Shown in pieces: positions 8,207 to 17,565 of a stretch of 64,000 bases of DNA. Source of the stretch: Streptomyces scopuliridis RB72 (lineage in GTDB: Bacteria; Actinomycetota; Actinomycetes; Streptomycetales; Streptomycetaceae). How positions within the stretch are numbered: the first letter of the stretch is position 1; every line of letters begins with the position of its first letter. Location of the stretch: the NCBI RefSeq assembly GCF_000718095.1, contig NZ_JOEI01000005.1, positions 372,001-436,000 on the forward strand, in the 5' to 3' direction. Position numbers and translations under genes: made by a program. Under the pieces are notes generated by a model. The model was not told the origin of the DNA. It saw nothing but the letters and a program-made list of their open reading frames with translations, and searched no databases.

Positions 8207-9544
8207 TCAGTTGGTCCTTTCGAGCAGTCGGCCGGTGGGCTCCGTGAGCGCGCCGTCGTGGATGATCCGGGTGCCGCGCAGCCAGGTCGATCTGACCACG
8301 CCGTACAGCGTCCTGCCCGCGTACGCCGTGACCTGATTGCGGTGGTGGAGCCGGGCCGGGTCGACGGTGAAGGTCTCGTCGGGCGCGAGGACCGCGAAGT
8401 CGGCGTCGCGGCCCGCCTCGATGGCGCCCTTGCGGGTCAGTCCGGCGAGCGCGGCGGGGGCCGTCGACATCCAGCGGACGACGTCCTCCAGCGGCCGGCC
8501 GCGGCGGCGGGCCTCGGTCCAGATCGCGGGCAGGCCCAGCTGGAGGGAGGAGATACCGCCCCAGGCGGACGCGAAGTCGGGCGTCTTGAGATCGGTGGTG
8601 CAGGGCGAGTGGTCGGAGACGACGCAGTCGATGGTGCCGTCGATGAGGCCCTGCCAGAGCGCGTCCTGGTTCGCGGCCTCGCGGATCGGCGGGCAGCACT
8701 TGAACTCCGTCGCCCCGTCCGGGACTTCCTCGGCGGTGAGGGTGAGGAAGTGCGGACATGACTCGACGGTGATCCGTACGCCGTCCCGCTTGGCCTCGGC
8801 GATCAGGGGCAGCGCGTCGGACGAGGACAGATGCAGTACGTGGACACGGGCGTCGAGCCGCCGGGCCTGGGCGATCAGGCTCGTGATCGCCGCGTTCTCG
8901 GCGCCGCGCGGCCGGGACGCCAGGAAGTCGGCGTAGGCGGGGCCGCTTCGCTGGGGCGCGGCGGCCAGTTCGTGCGGGTCCTCGGCGTGCACGATCAGGA
9001 GTCCGCCGAAGCCGGCGATCTCGGCGAGCGAGCGGCCGAGCTGTTCCTGGTCCAGCTCGGGGAATTCGTCGACTCCGGAGGGCGACAGGAAGCTCTTGAA
9101 CCCGAAGACCCCGGCGTCGTGCAGCGGGCGCAGATCCTGGACGTTGTCCGGGACGGCGCCGCCCCAGAAGCCGACGTCGATATGGGCCTTCGGCCGGGCC
9201 ACCTCGCGCTTGGTGCGCAGATGGGCGGCCGTGGTGGTGGGCGGCAGGGAGTTCAGCGGCATGTCGAGGAGTGTGGTGATCCCGCCGGCCGCCGCCGCGC
9301 GGGTGGCGGTCCAGAAGCCTTCCCACTCGGTGCGTCCCGGGTCGTTCACATGGACGTGGGTGTCGACGAGGCCGGGGAGTACGGCATCGTCCCCGACGTC
9401 CTCCAGCCGGGCGCCGGGCGGCACCTGCGCGTCGTACGGCAGGACGGCCGCGATCCTTCCGCCGGCGACGGCGATCGAGGCCGCCCGCGTCCCCTCCGGG
9501 GTGATGACGCGCGTCGAGCGCAGTACCAGGCTCACATCGGACAC
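8207..9544 (-). CDS. allB: Allantoinase
   Basis: This cyclic amidohydrolase of 445 residues converts allantoin to allantoate. Metal-ligand motifs are in order: [11 protein letters not shown] (first His pair, near residue 60), [13 protein letters not shown] (the lysine that becomes carbamylated, near 148), LIVHAEDP (near 183), [10 protein letters not shown] (near 240) and [11 protein letters not shown] (near 313, Asp). The GTG start has a GAGGGGC ribosome site about 6 nt upstream. It heads an operon with allantoicase and is divergent from the IclR regulator. Palindromic boxes lie in the 270-nt spacer. Confidence 0.96.
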   Translation of the reverse strand: MSDVSLVLRSTRVITPEGTRAASIAVAGGRIAAVLPYDAQVPPGARLEDVGDDAVLPGLVDTHVHVNDPGRTEWEGFWTATRAAAAGGITTLLDMPLNSLPPTTTAAHLRTKREVARPKAHIDVGFWGGAVPDNVQDLRPLHDAGVFGFKSFLSPSGVDEFPELDQEQLGRSLAEIAGFGGLLIVHAEDPHELAAAPQRSGPAYADFLASRPRGAENAAITSLIAQARRLDARVHVLHLSSSDALPLIAEAKRDGVRITVESCPHFLTLTAEEVPDGATEFKCCPPIREAANQDALWQGLIDGTIDCVVSDHSPCTTDLKTPDFASAWGGISSLQLGLPAIWTEARRRGRPLEDVVRWMSTAPAALAGLTRKGAIEAGRDADFAVLAPDETFTVDPARLHHRNQVTAYAGRTLYGVVRSTWLRGTRIIHDGALTEPTGRLLERTN

Positions 9545-9566
9545 CGGTGCCCCTCACTGAGCGAGA

Positions 9567-9583
9567 TTCAACGAACTGTTGAA
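9567..9583. promoter_or_regulatory. 17-bp palindrome upstream of allantoinase
   Basis: TTCAACGAACTGTTGAA is a perfect inverted repeat (TTCAA-N7-TTGAA) 23 nt upstream of the allB start. Very similar 17-bp elements precede malate synthase (12019-12035) and the OHCU decarboxylase operon (29148-29164). It is a likely operator; the binding protein is not known. Confidence 0.5.
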
Positions 9584-9635
9584 GGAGTCTTCACTCCGGA
9601 TCCTGGCCAGTCAAGACCGGACCGGGCTCGATTGT

Positions 9636-9671
9636 TTCCACAGAGTGAAACCTTGATTTCGCCAGATAGAA
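9636..9671. promoter_or_regulatory. Tandem AllR-type boxes between allB and the IclR gene
   Basis: Two 15-bp half-symmetric boxes, TTCCACAGAGTGAAA (9636-9650) and TTTCGCCAGATAGAA (9657-9671), are spaced exactly 21 bp start to start. This matches the arrangement before aceB, hyi and gcl. Position between the divergent allB and IclR genes fits control and autoregulation by that regulator (inference). Confidence 0.5.
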
Positions 9672-9813
9672 TGGATGAATCGCACACAATTGACCGCGGG
9701 CACCGGGCGGAACCGTCCTGACCGGCAGATACGCTCCGCCATTGATCAGGTACCCGGTCACACGGCCCGGTAGGCTGCTTGCCTGCCCCGCCCGCCCCGA
9801 AAGGACCGTTGAC

Positions 9814-10626
9814 GTGCCGTCGTCCAGCGCCAGCACCACCGACGCCACCAAATCCGCCCCCGCCAGCGGTGGCGTCCAGTCCCTTGAGCGCGCCTTCGAT
9901 CTGCTCGAACGAATGGCGGACGCGGGTGGCGAGGTCGGGCTCAGCGAGCTGTCGGCGAGCAGCGGGCTGCCGCTGCCGACCATCCACCGACTGATGCGCA
10001 CGTTGGTGGCCTGCGGCTATGTGCGCCAGCAGGCCAATCGCCGGTACGCGCTCGGCCCCCGGCTGATCCGGCTCGGCGAGTCGGCGTCCCGGCTGCTCGG
10101 TACGTGGGCGAGGCCCTATCTGGCGCGGCTGGTCGAGGAGACCGGCGAGACGGCGAACATGGCACTGCTCGACGGCGACGAGATCGTGTATGTCGCGCAG
10201 GTCCCCTCGAAGCACTCGATGCGGATGTTCACCGAGGTGGGCCGGCGGGTGCTGCCGCACTCCACGGGCGTGGGCAAGGCGCTGCTCGCGCACACCTCGC
10301 CGGAGGAGGTCCGCGCCCTGCTCTCCCGTACGGGGATGCCGGCCGCCACCGAGAAGACGATCACGACACCCGACGGCTTCCTGGACGCCCTGGAGCTGGT
10401 GCGCCGGGCCGGGTACGCGGTCGACGACAACGAGCAGGAGATCGGCGTCCGCTGCCTGGCGGTTCCGGTCCCCAACTCCCCCACGGCGGCGGCCATTTCG
10501 ATCTCGGGTCCGGCGGGCCGGGTGACGGAGGAGGCCACCGAACGGATCGTGCCGGTGCTCCAGGAGGTCGCACGGGATCTCTCCGAGGCGCTGGCGAACA
10601 CGGCACAGGCGCAGGCCCACGCCTAG
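9814..10626 (+). CDS. allR: IclR-family regulator, AllR-like
   Basis: The product has 270 residues. An N-terminal winged helix (SLERAFDLLERMADAG...GLPLPTIHRLMRTLVACGYV) is followed by the IclR effector domain, which includes MFTEVGRRVLPHSTGVGKALLA and the conserved EIGVRCLAVPV Cys region. In Streptomyces the IclR regulator beside allB is known to control allantoin genes (AllR). The identification here rests on family and position. The GTG start has an AAAGGA ribosome site 8 nt upstream; an upstream in-frame ATG lacks one. Tandem boxes at four glyoxylate/allantoin promoters are its probable targets. Confidence 0.85.
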   Translation: MPSSSASTTDATKSAPASGGVQSLERAFDLLERMADAGGEVGLSELSASSGLPLPTIHRLMRTLVACGYVRQQANRRYALGPRLIRLGESASRLLGTWARPYLARLVEETGETANMALLDGDEIVYVAQVPSKHSMRMFTEVGRRVLPHSTGVGKALLAHTSPEEVRALLSRTGMPAATEKTITTPDGFLDALELVRRAGYAVDDNEQEIGVRCLAVPVPNSPTAAAISISGPAGRVTEEATERIVPVLQEVARDLSEALANTAQAQAHA

Positions 10627-10824
10627 GGCGTGTTTCGGAAGGAGCGCCGTCCGCCCGTAGGGCGGGCCTGGCGCCCGCCGCGGCAGCGGCAGGATGTCGC
10701 TGCGGTGCGTGCGATCGCAAGGCGGAGGGTCTCCCCAGTACTGGACGTACTGGGGTGATCCGACAACGCCGCGAGCGTGCGTGCCAGACGCCGCCAGGCA
10801 GGCGGGACTTCCGAAACACGCCCT
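10625..10824. repeat. 200-bp inverted-repeat element (MITE-like)
   Basis: AGGGCGTGTTTCGGAAG at 10625-10641 is perfectly mirrored at 10808-10824. The interior is also partly self-complementary and includes CCCAGTAC/GTACTGGGG around 10730-10756, so the entire segment can fold into one long hairpin. It begins 2 nt before the end of allR, so it may also terminate that transcript. No coding capacity is seen. Confidence 0.75.
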
Positions 10825-10844
10825 GGCGCGCCGGGTGGGACCCG

Positions 10845-11159
10845 TCAGGGCCTGCGGGGCGCGTCCCCGAAGAGGTCGACCGCGGCCCGTACCCCCATCA
10901 GCGCCTGCCCCAGCGCGCTGACCGAACCGATCGAGCCCACGATCAGCAGCAGCGAACGGCGCATCCGGGACGCCTCGGGGGCGCCGCTCGCCACCATCGC
11001 GGCAAGGGCGGCCAGCTCGTCCTCGGCGATCGCGCGGTCCCTGAACTCGGCGTGATACGCGGCCAGTTCACGTCTGAGCCGGGACACCGCGGCACGCAGC
11101 TCCGCGACCCTCGGGTCCTCGCCCTTCTCTGCCACCGGCGTCTGCCCCACGCTCCGCAA
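10845..11159 (-). CDS. DUF5955-family protein
   Basis: This small protein of about 104 residues has unknown function. A charged, helix-forming N-terminal half (EDPRVAELRAAVSRLRRELAAY) is followed by a hydrophobic stretch, RRSLLLIVGSIGSVSALGQAL, and a short acidic tail. The pattern matches the Streptomyces-restricted DUF5955 family. The start is taken as TTG at 11159 because a GGGGAGAG ribosome site lies just upstream; GTG at 11150 is an alternative. It is convergent with allR and not obviously tied to purine metabolism. Confidence 0.65.
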   Translation of the reverse strand: MRSVGQTPVAEKGEDPRVAELRAAVSRLRRELAAYHAEFRDRAIAEDELAALAAMVASGAPEASRMRRSLLLIVGSIGSVSALGQALMGVRAAVDLFGDAPRRP

Positions 11160-11331
11160 CAAAGCTCTCCCCCTGCCCCTCGCCCGCACACACCGTTGTG
11201 CCGGGCACGTCCCTGTACCGGTATATGCCAAAAGGCCGACTCCTCGGACGGTGGTCAAGCGCCAAGGTTCGCGGGCAAGTTAACGCCATTACGCGCGGTA
11301 CGCGCCACTCCACGGACCGAAGTAGGACGGA

Positions 11332-11970
11332 ATGAGGTACGCAGTACCCATGCCAGGCACATCGAACGACATGAACCCGCCCCCTCCCGTGATCGCCGGG
11401 CTGCTGCTCGCCGCCGGGGGCGGACGCAGGCTCGGGGGGCGGCCCAAGGCGTTGCTGACGCATCGGGGTCGGCCACTGGTCGAGCATGGCGCGCGGGCGC
11501 TGCGCGAGGGGGGCTGCGGGCCGGTGCATGTGGTGCTGGGGGCGGCGGCCCGGGAGGTGCGGAGCCGGGCCGAACTGCCGGGCTGTGTACTGGTCGACAA
11601 TCCGCGGTGGGCCGAGGGGATGGGGTCCTCGCTGCGCGCGGGGCTCGCCTCGCTGGTGGGGACGGCCGCGGAAGCCGTGGTGGTGCTGCTGGTGGACCAG
11701 CCGGGGATCGGCGCGGCGGCGGTGGCCCGGGTGGTGGGCGCGTACCGCACGCCGGATTCGCTCGTGGCGGCCTCGTACGACGGGAAGCGCGGCCACCCCG
11801 TGCTGTTCGGCGCCCGCCGATGGGCGGAGATCGCGGCGGACGCGGAGGGCGATCGCGGGGCGCGCGCGTATCTGCGGGCGCATGAGAGCGAGATCGAGCG
11901 GGTGGAGTGCGGGGATGTCGCGCGGGCGTACGACATCGATACGGAGGAAGATCTGTCGCACCTTGAGTGA
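11332..11970 (+). CDS. MocA-like molybdenum cofactor cytidylyltransferase
   Basis: The product is a 212-residue nucleotidyltransferase with the signature GLLLAAGGGRRLGGRPKALL at about residues 23-43, a VVLLVDQPGI metal-binding Asp motif near residue 122, and GHPVLFGARRW near 162. These are features of MocA/MobA enzymes that add CMP or GMP to molybdopterin. Xanthine dehydrogenase and an XdhC-type protein lie at the other end of the window, so maturation of that enzyme's cofactor is the likely role (inference). An AGGACGGA site precedes the ATG. It could alternatively be a general NTP transferase. Confidence 0.75.
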   Translation: MRYAVPMPGTSNDMNPPPPVIAGLLLAAGGGRRLGGRPKALLTHRGRPLVEHGARALREGGCGPVHVVLGAAAREVRSRAELPGCVLVDNPRWAEGMGSSLRAGLASLVGTAAEAVVVLLVDQPGIGAAAVARVVGAYRTPDSLVAASYDGKRGHPVLFGARRWAEIAADAEGDRGARAYLRAHESEIERVECGDVARAYDIDTEEDLSHLE

Positions 11971-12018
11971 GGAGGGTGGCACTCGGCGCCGCGGTCTGTC
12001 GACCCGGAGAATCTCGAT

Positions 12019-12072
12019 ATCAACAAACCATTGAACTTCCACCATGAGGAAACTACTATCCACAGGTCAGAA
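12019..12072. promoter_or_regulatory. Composite operator region upstream of malate synthase
   Basis: Three elements lie in 54 bp. ATCAACAAACCATTGAA (12019-12035) matches the 17-bp palindrome found before allB. Then come two boxes, TTCCACCATGAGGAA (12037-12051) and ATCCACAGGTCAGAA (12058-12072), 21 bp apart start to start, like those before allB, hyi and gcl. They lie 110-165 nt upstream of the aceB start. Confidence 0.5.
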
Positions 12073-12182
12073 GCGCCCGACCCCCCGAACGGCGCCCGCG
12101 ACCGTACCTCGTGCCACGGCACTCCGTGCCGTCCCGGGCCGGCCGGCGGTCCCGGGCACCGCCCGTGAAGGAGTGACAGCTC

Positions 12183-13814
12183 ATGTCCGCACCAGCGCCC
12201 TCCCCGCTGGCCGTCGTCGACGCCGAACCGCTGCCCCGGCAGGACGAGGTGCTCACCGAAGCGGCCCTCACCTTCGTGGCGGAGCTGCACCGGCGGTTCA
12301 CCCCGCGCCGTGACGAACTGCTCGCCCGCCGCGCCGAACGCCGCGCCGAGATCGCCCGTACCTCCAGCCTGGACTTCCTCCCGGAGACCGCGGCGATCCG
12401 CGAGGACGACAGCTGGCGGGTCGCGCCGTCGCCGGCCGCGCTGGACGACCGCAGGGTGGAGATCACCGGTCCGACCGACCGGAAGATGACCATCAACGCG
12501 CTCAACTCCGGTGCGCGGATCTGGCTCGCCGACTTCGAGGACGCCTCCGCCCCCACCTGGGAGAACGTGATCCTCGGTCAGCTCAGTCTGAGCGACGCGT
12601 ACCAGCGCCGTATCGACTTCACCGACCCGCGCTCCGGCAAGTCGTACGCCCTCAAGGACGCCGATGAGCTCGCGACCGTCGTGATGCGCCCGCGCGGCTG
12701 GCATCTGGCGGAGCGTCACCTCCAGTTGAACGGCGAGCAGGTGCCGGGCGCACTGGTCGACTTCGGGCTGTACTTCTTCCACAACGCCAAGCGCCTGATC
12801 GAGCTGGGCAAGGGCCCGTACTTCTATCTCCCGAAGACGGAATCGCATCTGGAGGCCCGCCTCTGGAACGATGTCTTCGTCTTCGCCCAGGACTATGTGG
12901 GCATTCCGCAGGGGACCGTCCGCGCGACCGTGCTGATCGAGACGATCACCGCCGCGTACGAGATGGAGGAGATCCTCTACGAGCTGCGCGACCACGCCTC
13001 CGGGCTGAACGCGGGCCGCTGGGACTATCTGTTCTCGATCGTCAAGAACTTCCGTGACGGCGGCGCCAAGTTCGTCCTGCCGGACCGCAACGCGGTCACG
13101 ATGACGGCCCCGTTCATGCGCGCGTACACCGAACTGCTCGTCCGCACCTGCCACAAGCGCGGCGCGCACGCGATCGGCGGCATGGCGGCCTTCATCCCGT
13201 CCCGGCACGACGCCGAGGTCAACAAGGTCGCCTTCGAGAAGGTCAAGGCCGACAAGGACCGCGAGGCGCACGACGGTTTCGACGGCTCCTGGGTCGCCCA
13301 CCCCGACCTGGTCCCGATCGCGATGGCCTCCTTCGACGCGGTCCTCGGCGACCGCCCGAACCAGAAGGACCGGCTGCGCGAGGACGTCTCCGTCGCCGCA
13401 GGCGATCTGATTGCCATCGACTCGCTCGACGCGCGGCCCACGTACGAGGGCCTGCGCAACGCCGTCCAGGTCGGCATCCGCTATATCGAGGCCTGGCTGC
13501 GGGGCATGGGCGCGGTCGCGATCTTCAATCTGATGGAGGACGCGGCGACCGCCGAGATCTCACGTTCGCAGATCTGGCAGTGGATCAACGCGGGCGTCGA
13601 GTTCGAGCACGACGGCCGCACCGTACGCGCCACCCCGGAACTGGCCCGCGGCCTCGCCGCCGATGAACTCGCGGCGATCCGCCCCGAGATCGGCGAGGAG
13701 GCCTTCACCGCCGGCCGCTGGCAGCAGGCCCACGATCTGCTGCTGACGGTCGCGCTGGACGACGACTACGCGGACTTCCTCACGCTCCCGGCGTACGAGC
13801 AGCTGCGCGGCTGA
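12183..13814 (+). CDS. aceB: Malate synthase A
   Basis: The enzyme condenses glyoxylate with acetyl-CoA to malate, one of two exits for glyoxylate made from allantoin in this region. The 543-residue length is typical of isoform A. Conserved stretches are [16 protein letters not shown] (near residue 119), [57 protein letters not shown] and [21 protein letters not shown] ribosome site lies 9 nt before the ATG. Upstream boxes shared with the allantoin and gcl genes indicate purine-linked control rather than only an acetate/glyoxylate-shunt role. Confidence 0.97.
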   Translation: MSAPAPSPLAVVDAEPLPRQDEVLTEAALTFVAELHRRFTPRRDELLARRAERRAEIARTSSLDFLPETAAIREDDSWRVAPSPAALDDRRVEITGPTDRKMTINALNSGARIWLADFEDASAPTWENVILGQLSLSDAYQRRIDFTDPRSGKSYALKDADELATVVMRPRGWHLAERHLQLNGEQVPGALVDFGLYFFHNAKRLIELGKGPYFYLPKTESHLEARLWNDVFVFAQDYVGIPQGTVRATVLIETITAAYEMEEILYELRDHASGLNAGRWDYLFSIVKNFRDGGAKFVLPDRNAVTMTAPFMRAYTELLVRTCHKRGAHAIGGMAAFIPSRHDAEVNKVAFEKVKADKDREAHDGFDGSWVAHPDLVPIAMASFDAVLGDRPNQKDRLREDVSVAAGDLIAIDSLDARPTYEGLRNAVQVGIRYIEAWLRGMGAVAIFNLMEDAATAEISRSQIWQWINAGVEFEHDGRTVRATPELARGLAADELAAIRPEIGEEAFTAGRWQQAHDLLLTVALDDDYADFLTLPAYEQLRG

Positions 13815-13835
13815 CGCCTCCCCGCGTACGAACCC

Positions 13836-13865
13836 GCCCCCGGTGCCCCGCACGGCGCCGGGGGC
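13836..13865. terminator. Bidirectional hairpin between aceB and the peptide ABC operon
   Basis: GCCCCCGG and CCGGGGGC form an 8-bp stem that can extend inward through GCC/GGC. It lies in the 97-nt convergent spacer, 22 nt after the aceB stop. No U-tract follows, as is usual in this group. Confidence 0.55.
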
Positions 13866-13911
13866 TTCCGCGTCCCCGGCGGCGGGGGTTTCCGCCCTTC
13901 CGGCCGTGGTC

Positions 13912-14742
13912 TCAGGGGGACTTGGGCGACGGGAGCCTCGGTACGCTCGCGATCAGGCGGCGCGAGTAGGGGTGCGAGGGCGAGCCCAGGACCGACGCGG
14001 TGTCGCCCTGCTCCACGACCCGTCCGTGTTCCAGCACCGCCGTCCGCTCACACAGCGCCGCCACCACCGACAGATCGTGCGAGACCATCGCGATGGTCAG
14101 CCCCCGTGTCTCCTTCAGCTCGATGAGCAGATCGACGATCCTGACGCGCGTGGTGACATCGAGTGCGCTGACCGGTTCGTCGGCGAGCAGCACCCGGGGC
14201 TCGCACACCGTGGCTCTCGCGATGGCGATGCGCTGGCGCTGACCGCCGGAGAACTCGTGCGGATAGCGGCGCGCGGCGTCGGCGGGAAGGCCGACGGCCT
14301 CCAGCGCGGCGGCGACCCGCGGATCCTCTTCCCCCCGGGCCACCGGCCGGCTCAGACCGAGCGAGCGCAGCGGCTCCGCGACGATGCCGCTGACCCGCTG
14401 CCGGGGGTCGAGCGAGGAGTACGGATCCTGGAACACGCTCTGCACGCCCCGCCGGAAGCGGCGCATCTGTTCGCGGTCGCGGAGCCTGAGCTCGTCCCCG
14501 TCGAACAGGATCCGCCCGCTCGTGGGGCGGGTGAGGCCGAGCAGCAGCCGCAGCACCGTGGTCTTGCCGGCCCCGGACTCGCCGACCAGCCCGAGGCTGC
14601 GGCCCGCCGTGATGTCGAGGGAGACGCCGTGCAGGACCGGGGGCGCGCCCCGGTAGGCGAACCCCGCGTCCCGCGCCGCCAGGATCGCGGAGTCGGCGGC
14701 CCGCGGGCCCGGGGCCGGGGTGGCCGGGATCGGAGTGGTCAT
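13912..14742 (-). CDS. Peptide-type ABC transporter ATPase (DppF/OppF-like)
   Basis: This is a 276-residue ATPase. Walker A is GESGAGKTT (near residue 58), the family signature is [14 protein letters not shown], Walker B is [13 protein letters not shown], and the H-loop is [11 protein letters not shown]. It ends with the [12 protein letters not shown] tail typical of oligopeptide importers. The ATG overlaps the stop of the other ATPase gene by 4 nt. Two ATPases, two permeases and a solute-binding lipoprotein form one minus-strand operon (13912-19083). Peptides, or another ligand of this family such as nickel chelates, could be the substrate. Confidence 0.93.
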   Translation of the reverse strand: MTTPIPATPAPGPRAADSAILAARDAGFAYRGAPPVLHGVSLDITAGRSLGLVGESGAGKTTVLRLLLGLTRPTSGRILFDGDELRLRDREQMRRFRRGVQSVFQDPYSSLDPRQRVSGIVAEPLRSLGLSRPVARGEEDPRVAAALEAVGLPADAARRYPHEFSGGQRQRIAIARATVCEPRVLLADEPVSALDVTTRVRIVDLLIELKETRGLTIAMVSHDLSVVAALCERTAVLEHGRVVEQGDTASVLGSPSHPYSRRLIASVPRLPSPKSP

Positions 14743-15569
14743 CGGACGATCCGTTCCAGTGCGCTTTCGAGGTGCCGGGCGCTGTCCACCAGGTCCCGGG
14801 TGTACGGGTGTTGGGGGCGTCGCACGATGTCGTCCACGCTGCCGGACTCGACGGCCGCCCCGTCCTTGAGCACCAGGACGTGATCGGTCACGGACGAGAC
14901 CACCGCCAGGTCGTGGCTGACGAACAGCAGCGCCATGCCCCGCTGGGCGACCAGCCCGTCCAGCAGCGCGAGCACCTCCGACTGGACGGTGACGTCGAGG
15001 GCGGTGGTGGGCTCGTCCGCGATCAGCAGGGCCGGGTCACAGGCCAGCGCCATGGCGAGCGCGACCCGCTGGCGCTGTCCGCCGGAGATCTCGTGCGGAT
15101 AGGCGCGGGTGATCCGGTCGGGGTCCGGCAGGCGTACCTGTTCGAGGGCTTCCGCCACCGCGCGGCGCAGCGCCGGTCCGCGCAGCCCGCGCCACCGGCG
15201 CAGTGGTTCGGCGAGCTGGCCGCCGATCCGCATCAGCGGGTCGAGCGCGGTGAGGGGTTCCTGGAAGACGACGGTGGCGGCCCGGCCGCGCAGACCGGTC
15301 AGCCGCTGCTCGGTCGCGCCGATGACTTCGGTGCCCGGTGCGTCCGGGGCCTCCCTCAGGACGATGCTGCCCGAGGCGTTCATCCCTGGGGGCAGCAGGC
15401 CCAGCACGGCGAGCGCGGTGAGGGACTTGCCGGAGCCTGACTCGCCGACCAGCCCGAGCCGGGATCCCGCGTTGATCGAGAACGACAGGTCGGAGACCAG
15501 GGTCCGGCCCTGGTCGGTGCGGATCGTCAGTCCGTTGACGTCGAGCGCCCGCGGATCGCGCGCGTTCAT
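14739..15569 (-). CDS. Peptide-type ABC transporter ATPase (DppD/OppD-like)
   Basis: This is a 276-residue ATPase. Walker A is GESGSGKSLTALAVLG (near residue 42), with the LTALDPLMRIGGQLAEPL segment, the signature ISGGQRQRVALAMALAC, Walker B LLIADEPTTALDVT and HPYTRDLVDSA near the end. The start at 15569 is chosen because the ATG overlaps the permease stop (ATGA) and has GGCGGAGG upstream. It pairs with the second ATPase to energise the permease dimer at the inner face of the membrane. Confidence 0.93.
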   Translation of the reverse strand: MNARDPRALDVNGLTIRTDQGRTLVSDLSFSINAGSRLGLVGESGSGKSLTALAVLGLLPPGMNASGSIVLREAPDAPGTEVIGATEQRLTGLRGRAATVVFQEPLTALDPLMRIGGQLAEPLRRWRGLRGPALRRAVAEALEQVRLPDPDRITRAYPHEISGGQRQRVALAMALACDPALLIADEPTTALDVTVQSEVLALLDGLVAQRGMALLFVSHDLAVVSSVTDHVLVLKDGAAVESGSVDDIVRRPQHPYTRDLVDSARHLESALERIVR

Positions 15570-16480
15570 CGGGTCCTCCGCCGGGTGGGGTCGAGGGTGT
15601 CGCGCAGTCCGTCGGCGATCAGATTGACGCCCACGACCAGCATGACCAGCAGTACGCCGGGGGCGATGACGCCGGTGGGGGCGGTGAAGACGGTCGCCTG
15701 TGCCTCCTGGAGCATCCGTCCCCAGGACGCGTTGGGCGGCGGGGCGCCGAGCCCGAGGAACGACAGGCTCGCTTCGGCCATCACGGCGAGGCCGAACTGC
15801 TGGGCGAGGTTCACCACCAGGGTGGGCCAGATGTTGGGCAGCACATGGCCGGTGATGACACGGGGCCAGGAGGTGCCCGAGGTGCGTGCCGCCGTGATGT
15901 AGTCCTGCGCCAGCACCCGTTTGACCAGGATCCGGGTCAGCCGGGCCACCACGGCCGTCATCGCGAGCCCGATGGCGAGGATCGCGGAGCTGAGCGAGGC
16001 GGAGCGGGCCGCCACCATCAGCATCGCCAGCAGGAGGGTGGGGAAGGCGATCAGGACGTCCAGCAGGGTGGAGAGGGTGTCGTCGAGCCATCGGGTGGCG
16101 AAGCCCGCGGCGAGACCGAAGCAGATACCGAGCACCGCCCCGATCGCGATCGCGCCGAGGCCGGCCTCCAGCGCGATCCGCGCGCCGGTCATCAGCTGGG
16201 TCAGCAGGTCGCGGCCGAGCTTGTCGGTGCCGAGCAGATGCGGCAGTCCGGGCGCCGTGAGCCGGCCGCCCGTGGTGTCCTCGGGGGCGTACGGGACCCA
16301 GAACAGCGAGACCAGCGCGGTGGCGACGATCAGTCCGAGCAGCACGCAGCCGGTCACCAGGGCCGGGGAGCGGCGGGTGCGGGTGGCCGGGGCCTCCTTC
16401 GCGCTGTCCACGACAGGGGCGGGCTCCATGGCCGCGGCGGCCTCACCCGGGCCCGGGTTCAGGTCGGTCCGTTCGCTCAT
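15566..16480 (-). CDS. Peptide-type ABC transporter permease (DppC-like)
   Basis: This 304-residue membrane protein has an unusually long acidic/proline-rich cytoplasmic N-terminus (residues 1-35), then one helix (LVTGCVLLGLIVATALVSLFW), an external loop with the PHLLGTDKLGRDLLTQLM motif typical of DppC, and about five more helices. The ATPase-contact EAA-type loop is near residue 175 (YITAARTSGTSWPRVITGHVLPN). The ATG overlaps the upstream permease stop. Confidence 0.93.
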   Translation of the reverse strand: MSERTDLNPGPGEAAAAMEPAPVVDSAKEAPATRTRRSPALVTGCVLLGLIVATALVSLFWVPYAPEDTTGGRLTAPGLPHLLGTDKLGRDLLTQLMTGARIALEAGLGAIAIGAVLGICFGLAAGFATRWLDDTLSTLLDVLIAFPTLLLAMLMVAARSASLSSAILAIGLAMTAVVARLTRILVKRVLAQDYITAARTSGTSWPRVITGHVLPNIWPTLVVNLAQQFGLAVMAEASLSFLGLGAPPPNASWGRMLQEAQATVFTAPTGVIAPGVLLVMLVVGVNLIADGLRDTLDPTRRRTR

Positions 16481-17442
16481 CGTGTGCCTCCTGACAGCCG
16501 GCCGCGCAGCCGGGGATCGATCAGCCGCTGCGCGAGGTCGCTGAGGAACCCGATGACCAGCACCGCGAAGGTGCTCACGAAGAGGACCCCCTGGACCGTG
16601 GGGTAGTCGTGCTGGGCGACGGCCTGGGCGAGCAGGCTGCCCAGGCCGGGCAGCGCGAACACCGTCTCGACGACGACCGCGCCGAGCAGGGTGGTGGCCA
16701 GTTCGATCCCGAGGACGGAGACGACGGGCACGGCGCCGTTACGCATGCCGTGCCGCCACATCGCGCGGTTGAACGAGGAGCCCAGGGCCCTGGCGGTACG
16801 GAGATAGTCGCTGCCGAGGACATCCAGCGCGGCGGACCGTACGTACCGGATGAGCGAGGCCGACATCACCAGCGCGACGGTGATCACCGGCAGGGCCAGC
16901 GAGGTGAGCGCCTCCCCCGGCCGCGCCCAGCCGTCCTGCGGAAAGCCGCCGGCGGGCAGCACCCCGAGGCGCAGCGCGAAGACGGTGATGAGGATCATCC
17001 CGATCCAGAAGACCGGTACGGCGATGCCCAGTTGGGAGATCCCGCTGATCAGCGTCCCGTACCAGGTGGCCGACCGGTGGGCCGCGATGAAGCCGACGGG
17101 GACGGCGATCACCACGGCCAGCAGGAAGGAGAGCAGCGTCAGCGGGACGGTGACATCGAGCCGGGAGGTGATCTCCGGGCCGACCGGGAGCGTGCTGACG
17201 AAGGAGTTCCCCAGGTCGAAGGTGGCCAGCTGGTGGAGCCAGTGGACGAACTGTTCCGGTACGGGGCGGTCCGAGCCGATTTCGTGGCGGGCGGCGGCGA
17301 TCTGCTTCGGGCTCGCGCCGACCGAGAGCAGGGAGTTCGCCGGGTCGCCGGGGAGCAGCCGCAGCAGCAGGAAGAGCACCACGCTGGCCAGGAACAGCGA
17401 GCCGGCCAGGAAGGCCAGCCGTCGCAGCAGGTAGGAGATCAT
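16477..17442 (-). CDS. Peptide-type ABC transporter permease (DppB-like)
   Basis: This is a 321-residue permease. Helix 1 is at residues 8-28, followed by an external domain with the DppB-type LPGDPANSLLSVGASPKQIAA, and five further helices. The ATPase-contact loop YLRTARALGSSFNRAMWRHGMRN lies near residue 215. It is separated from the binding-protein gene by 123 nt containing a very stable hairpin, so expression of the membrane and ATPase genes is probably lower than that of the binding protein. Confidence 0.93.
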   Translation of the reverse strand: MISYLLRRLAFLAGSLFLASVVLFLLLRLLPGDPANSLLSVGASPKQIAAARHEIGSDRPVPEQFVHWLHQLATFDLGNSFVSTLPVGPEITSRLDVTVPLTLLSFLLAVVIAVPVGFIAAHRSATWYGTLISGISQLGIAVPVFWIGMILITVFALRLGVLPAGGFPQDGWARPGEALTSLALPVITVALVMSASLIRYVRSAALDVLGSDYLRTARALGSSFNRAMWRHGMRNGAVPVVSVLGIELATTLLGAVVVETVFALPGLGSLLAQAVAQHDYPTVQGVLFVSTFAVLVIGFLSDLAQRLIDPRLRGRLSGGTR

Positions 17443-17475
17443 CAGGCAGGGGACCGATCGACGGAAGCGGGGATT

Positions 17476-17520
17476 CCGCCGTGCGGGCCCGGCGGTGAGG
17501 CGGCCGGGCCCGCACGGCGG
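17476..17520. terminator. 18-bp hairpin inside the ABC operon (attenuator)
   Basis: CCGCCGTGCGGGCCCGGC (17476-17493) pairs perfectly with 17503-17520 around a 9-nt loop. It lies just after the binding-protein gene and before dppB on the minus strand. It likely reduces read-through so that the binding protein is made in excess. Confidence 0.65.
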
Positions 17521-17565
17521 GGGCGGAGCTTCGGCTCGGGTGGAGCTTCGGCTCGGGCGGAAGCG

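Noticed and set aside
12019..12182. Possible riboswitch in the aceB leader
   Set aside because: The conserved features are short palindromes shared with other promoters, and no known aptamer pattern was recognised.
14739..16091. 450-residue extended frame for the DppD-like ATPase
   Set aside because: The first 174 residues are an out-of-frame reading of the permease gene. The true start is the coupled ATG at 15569.
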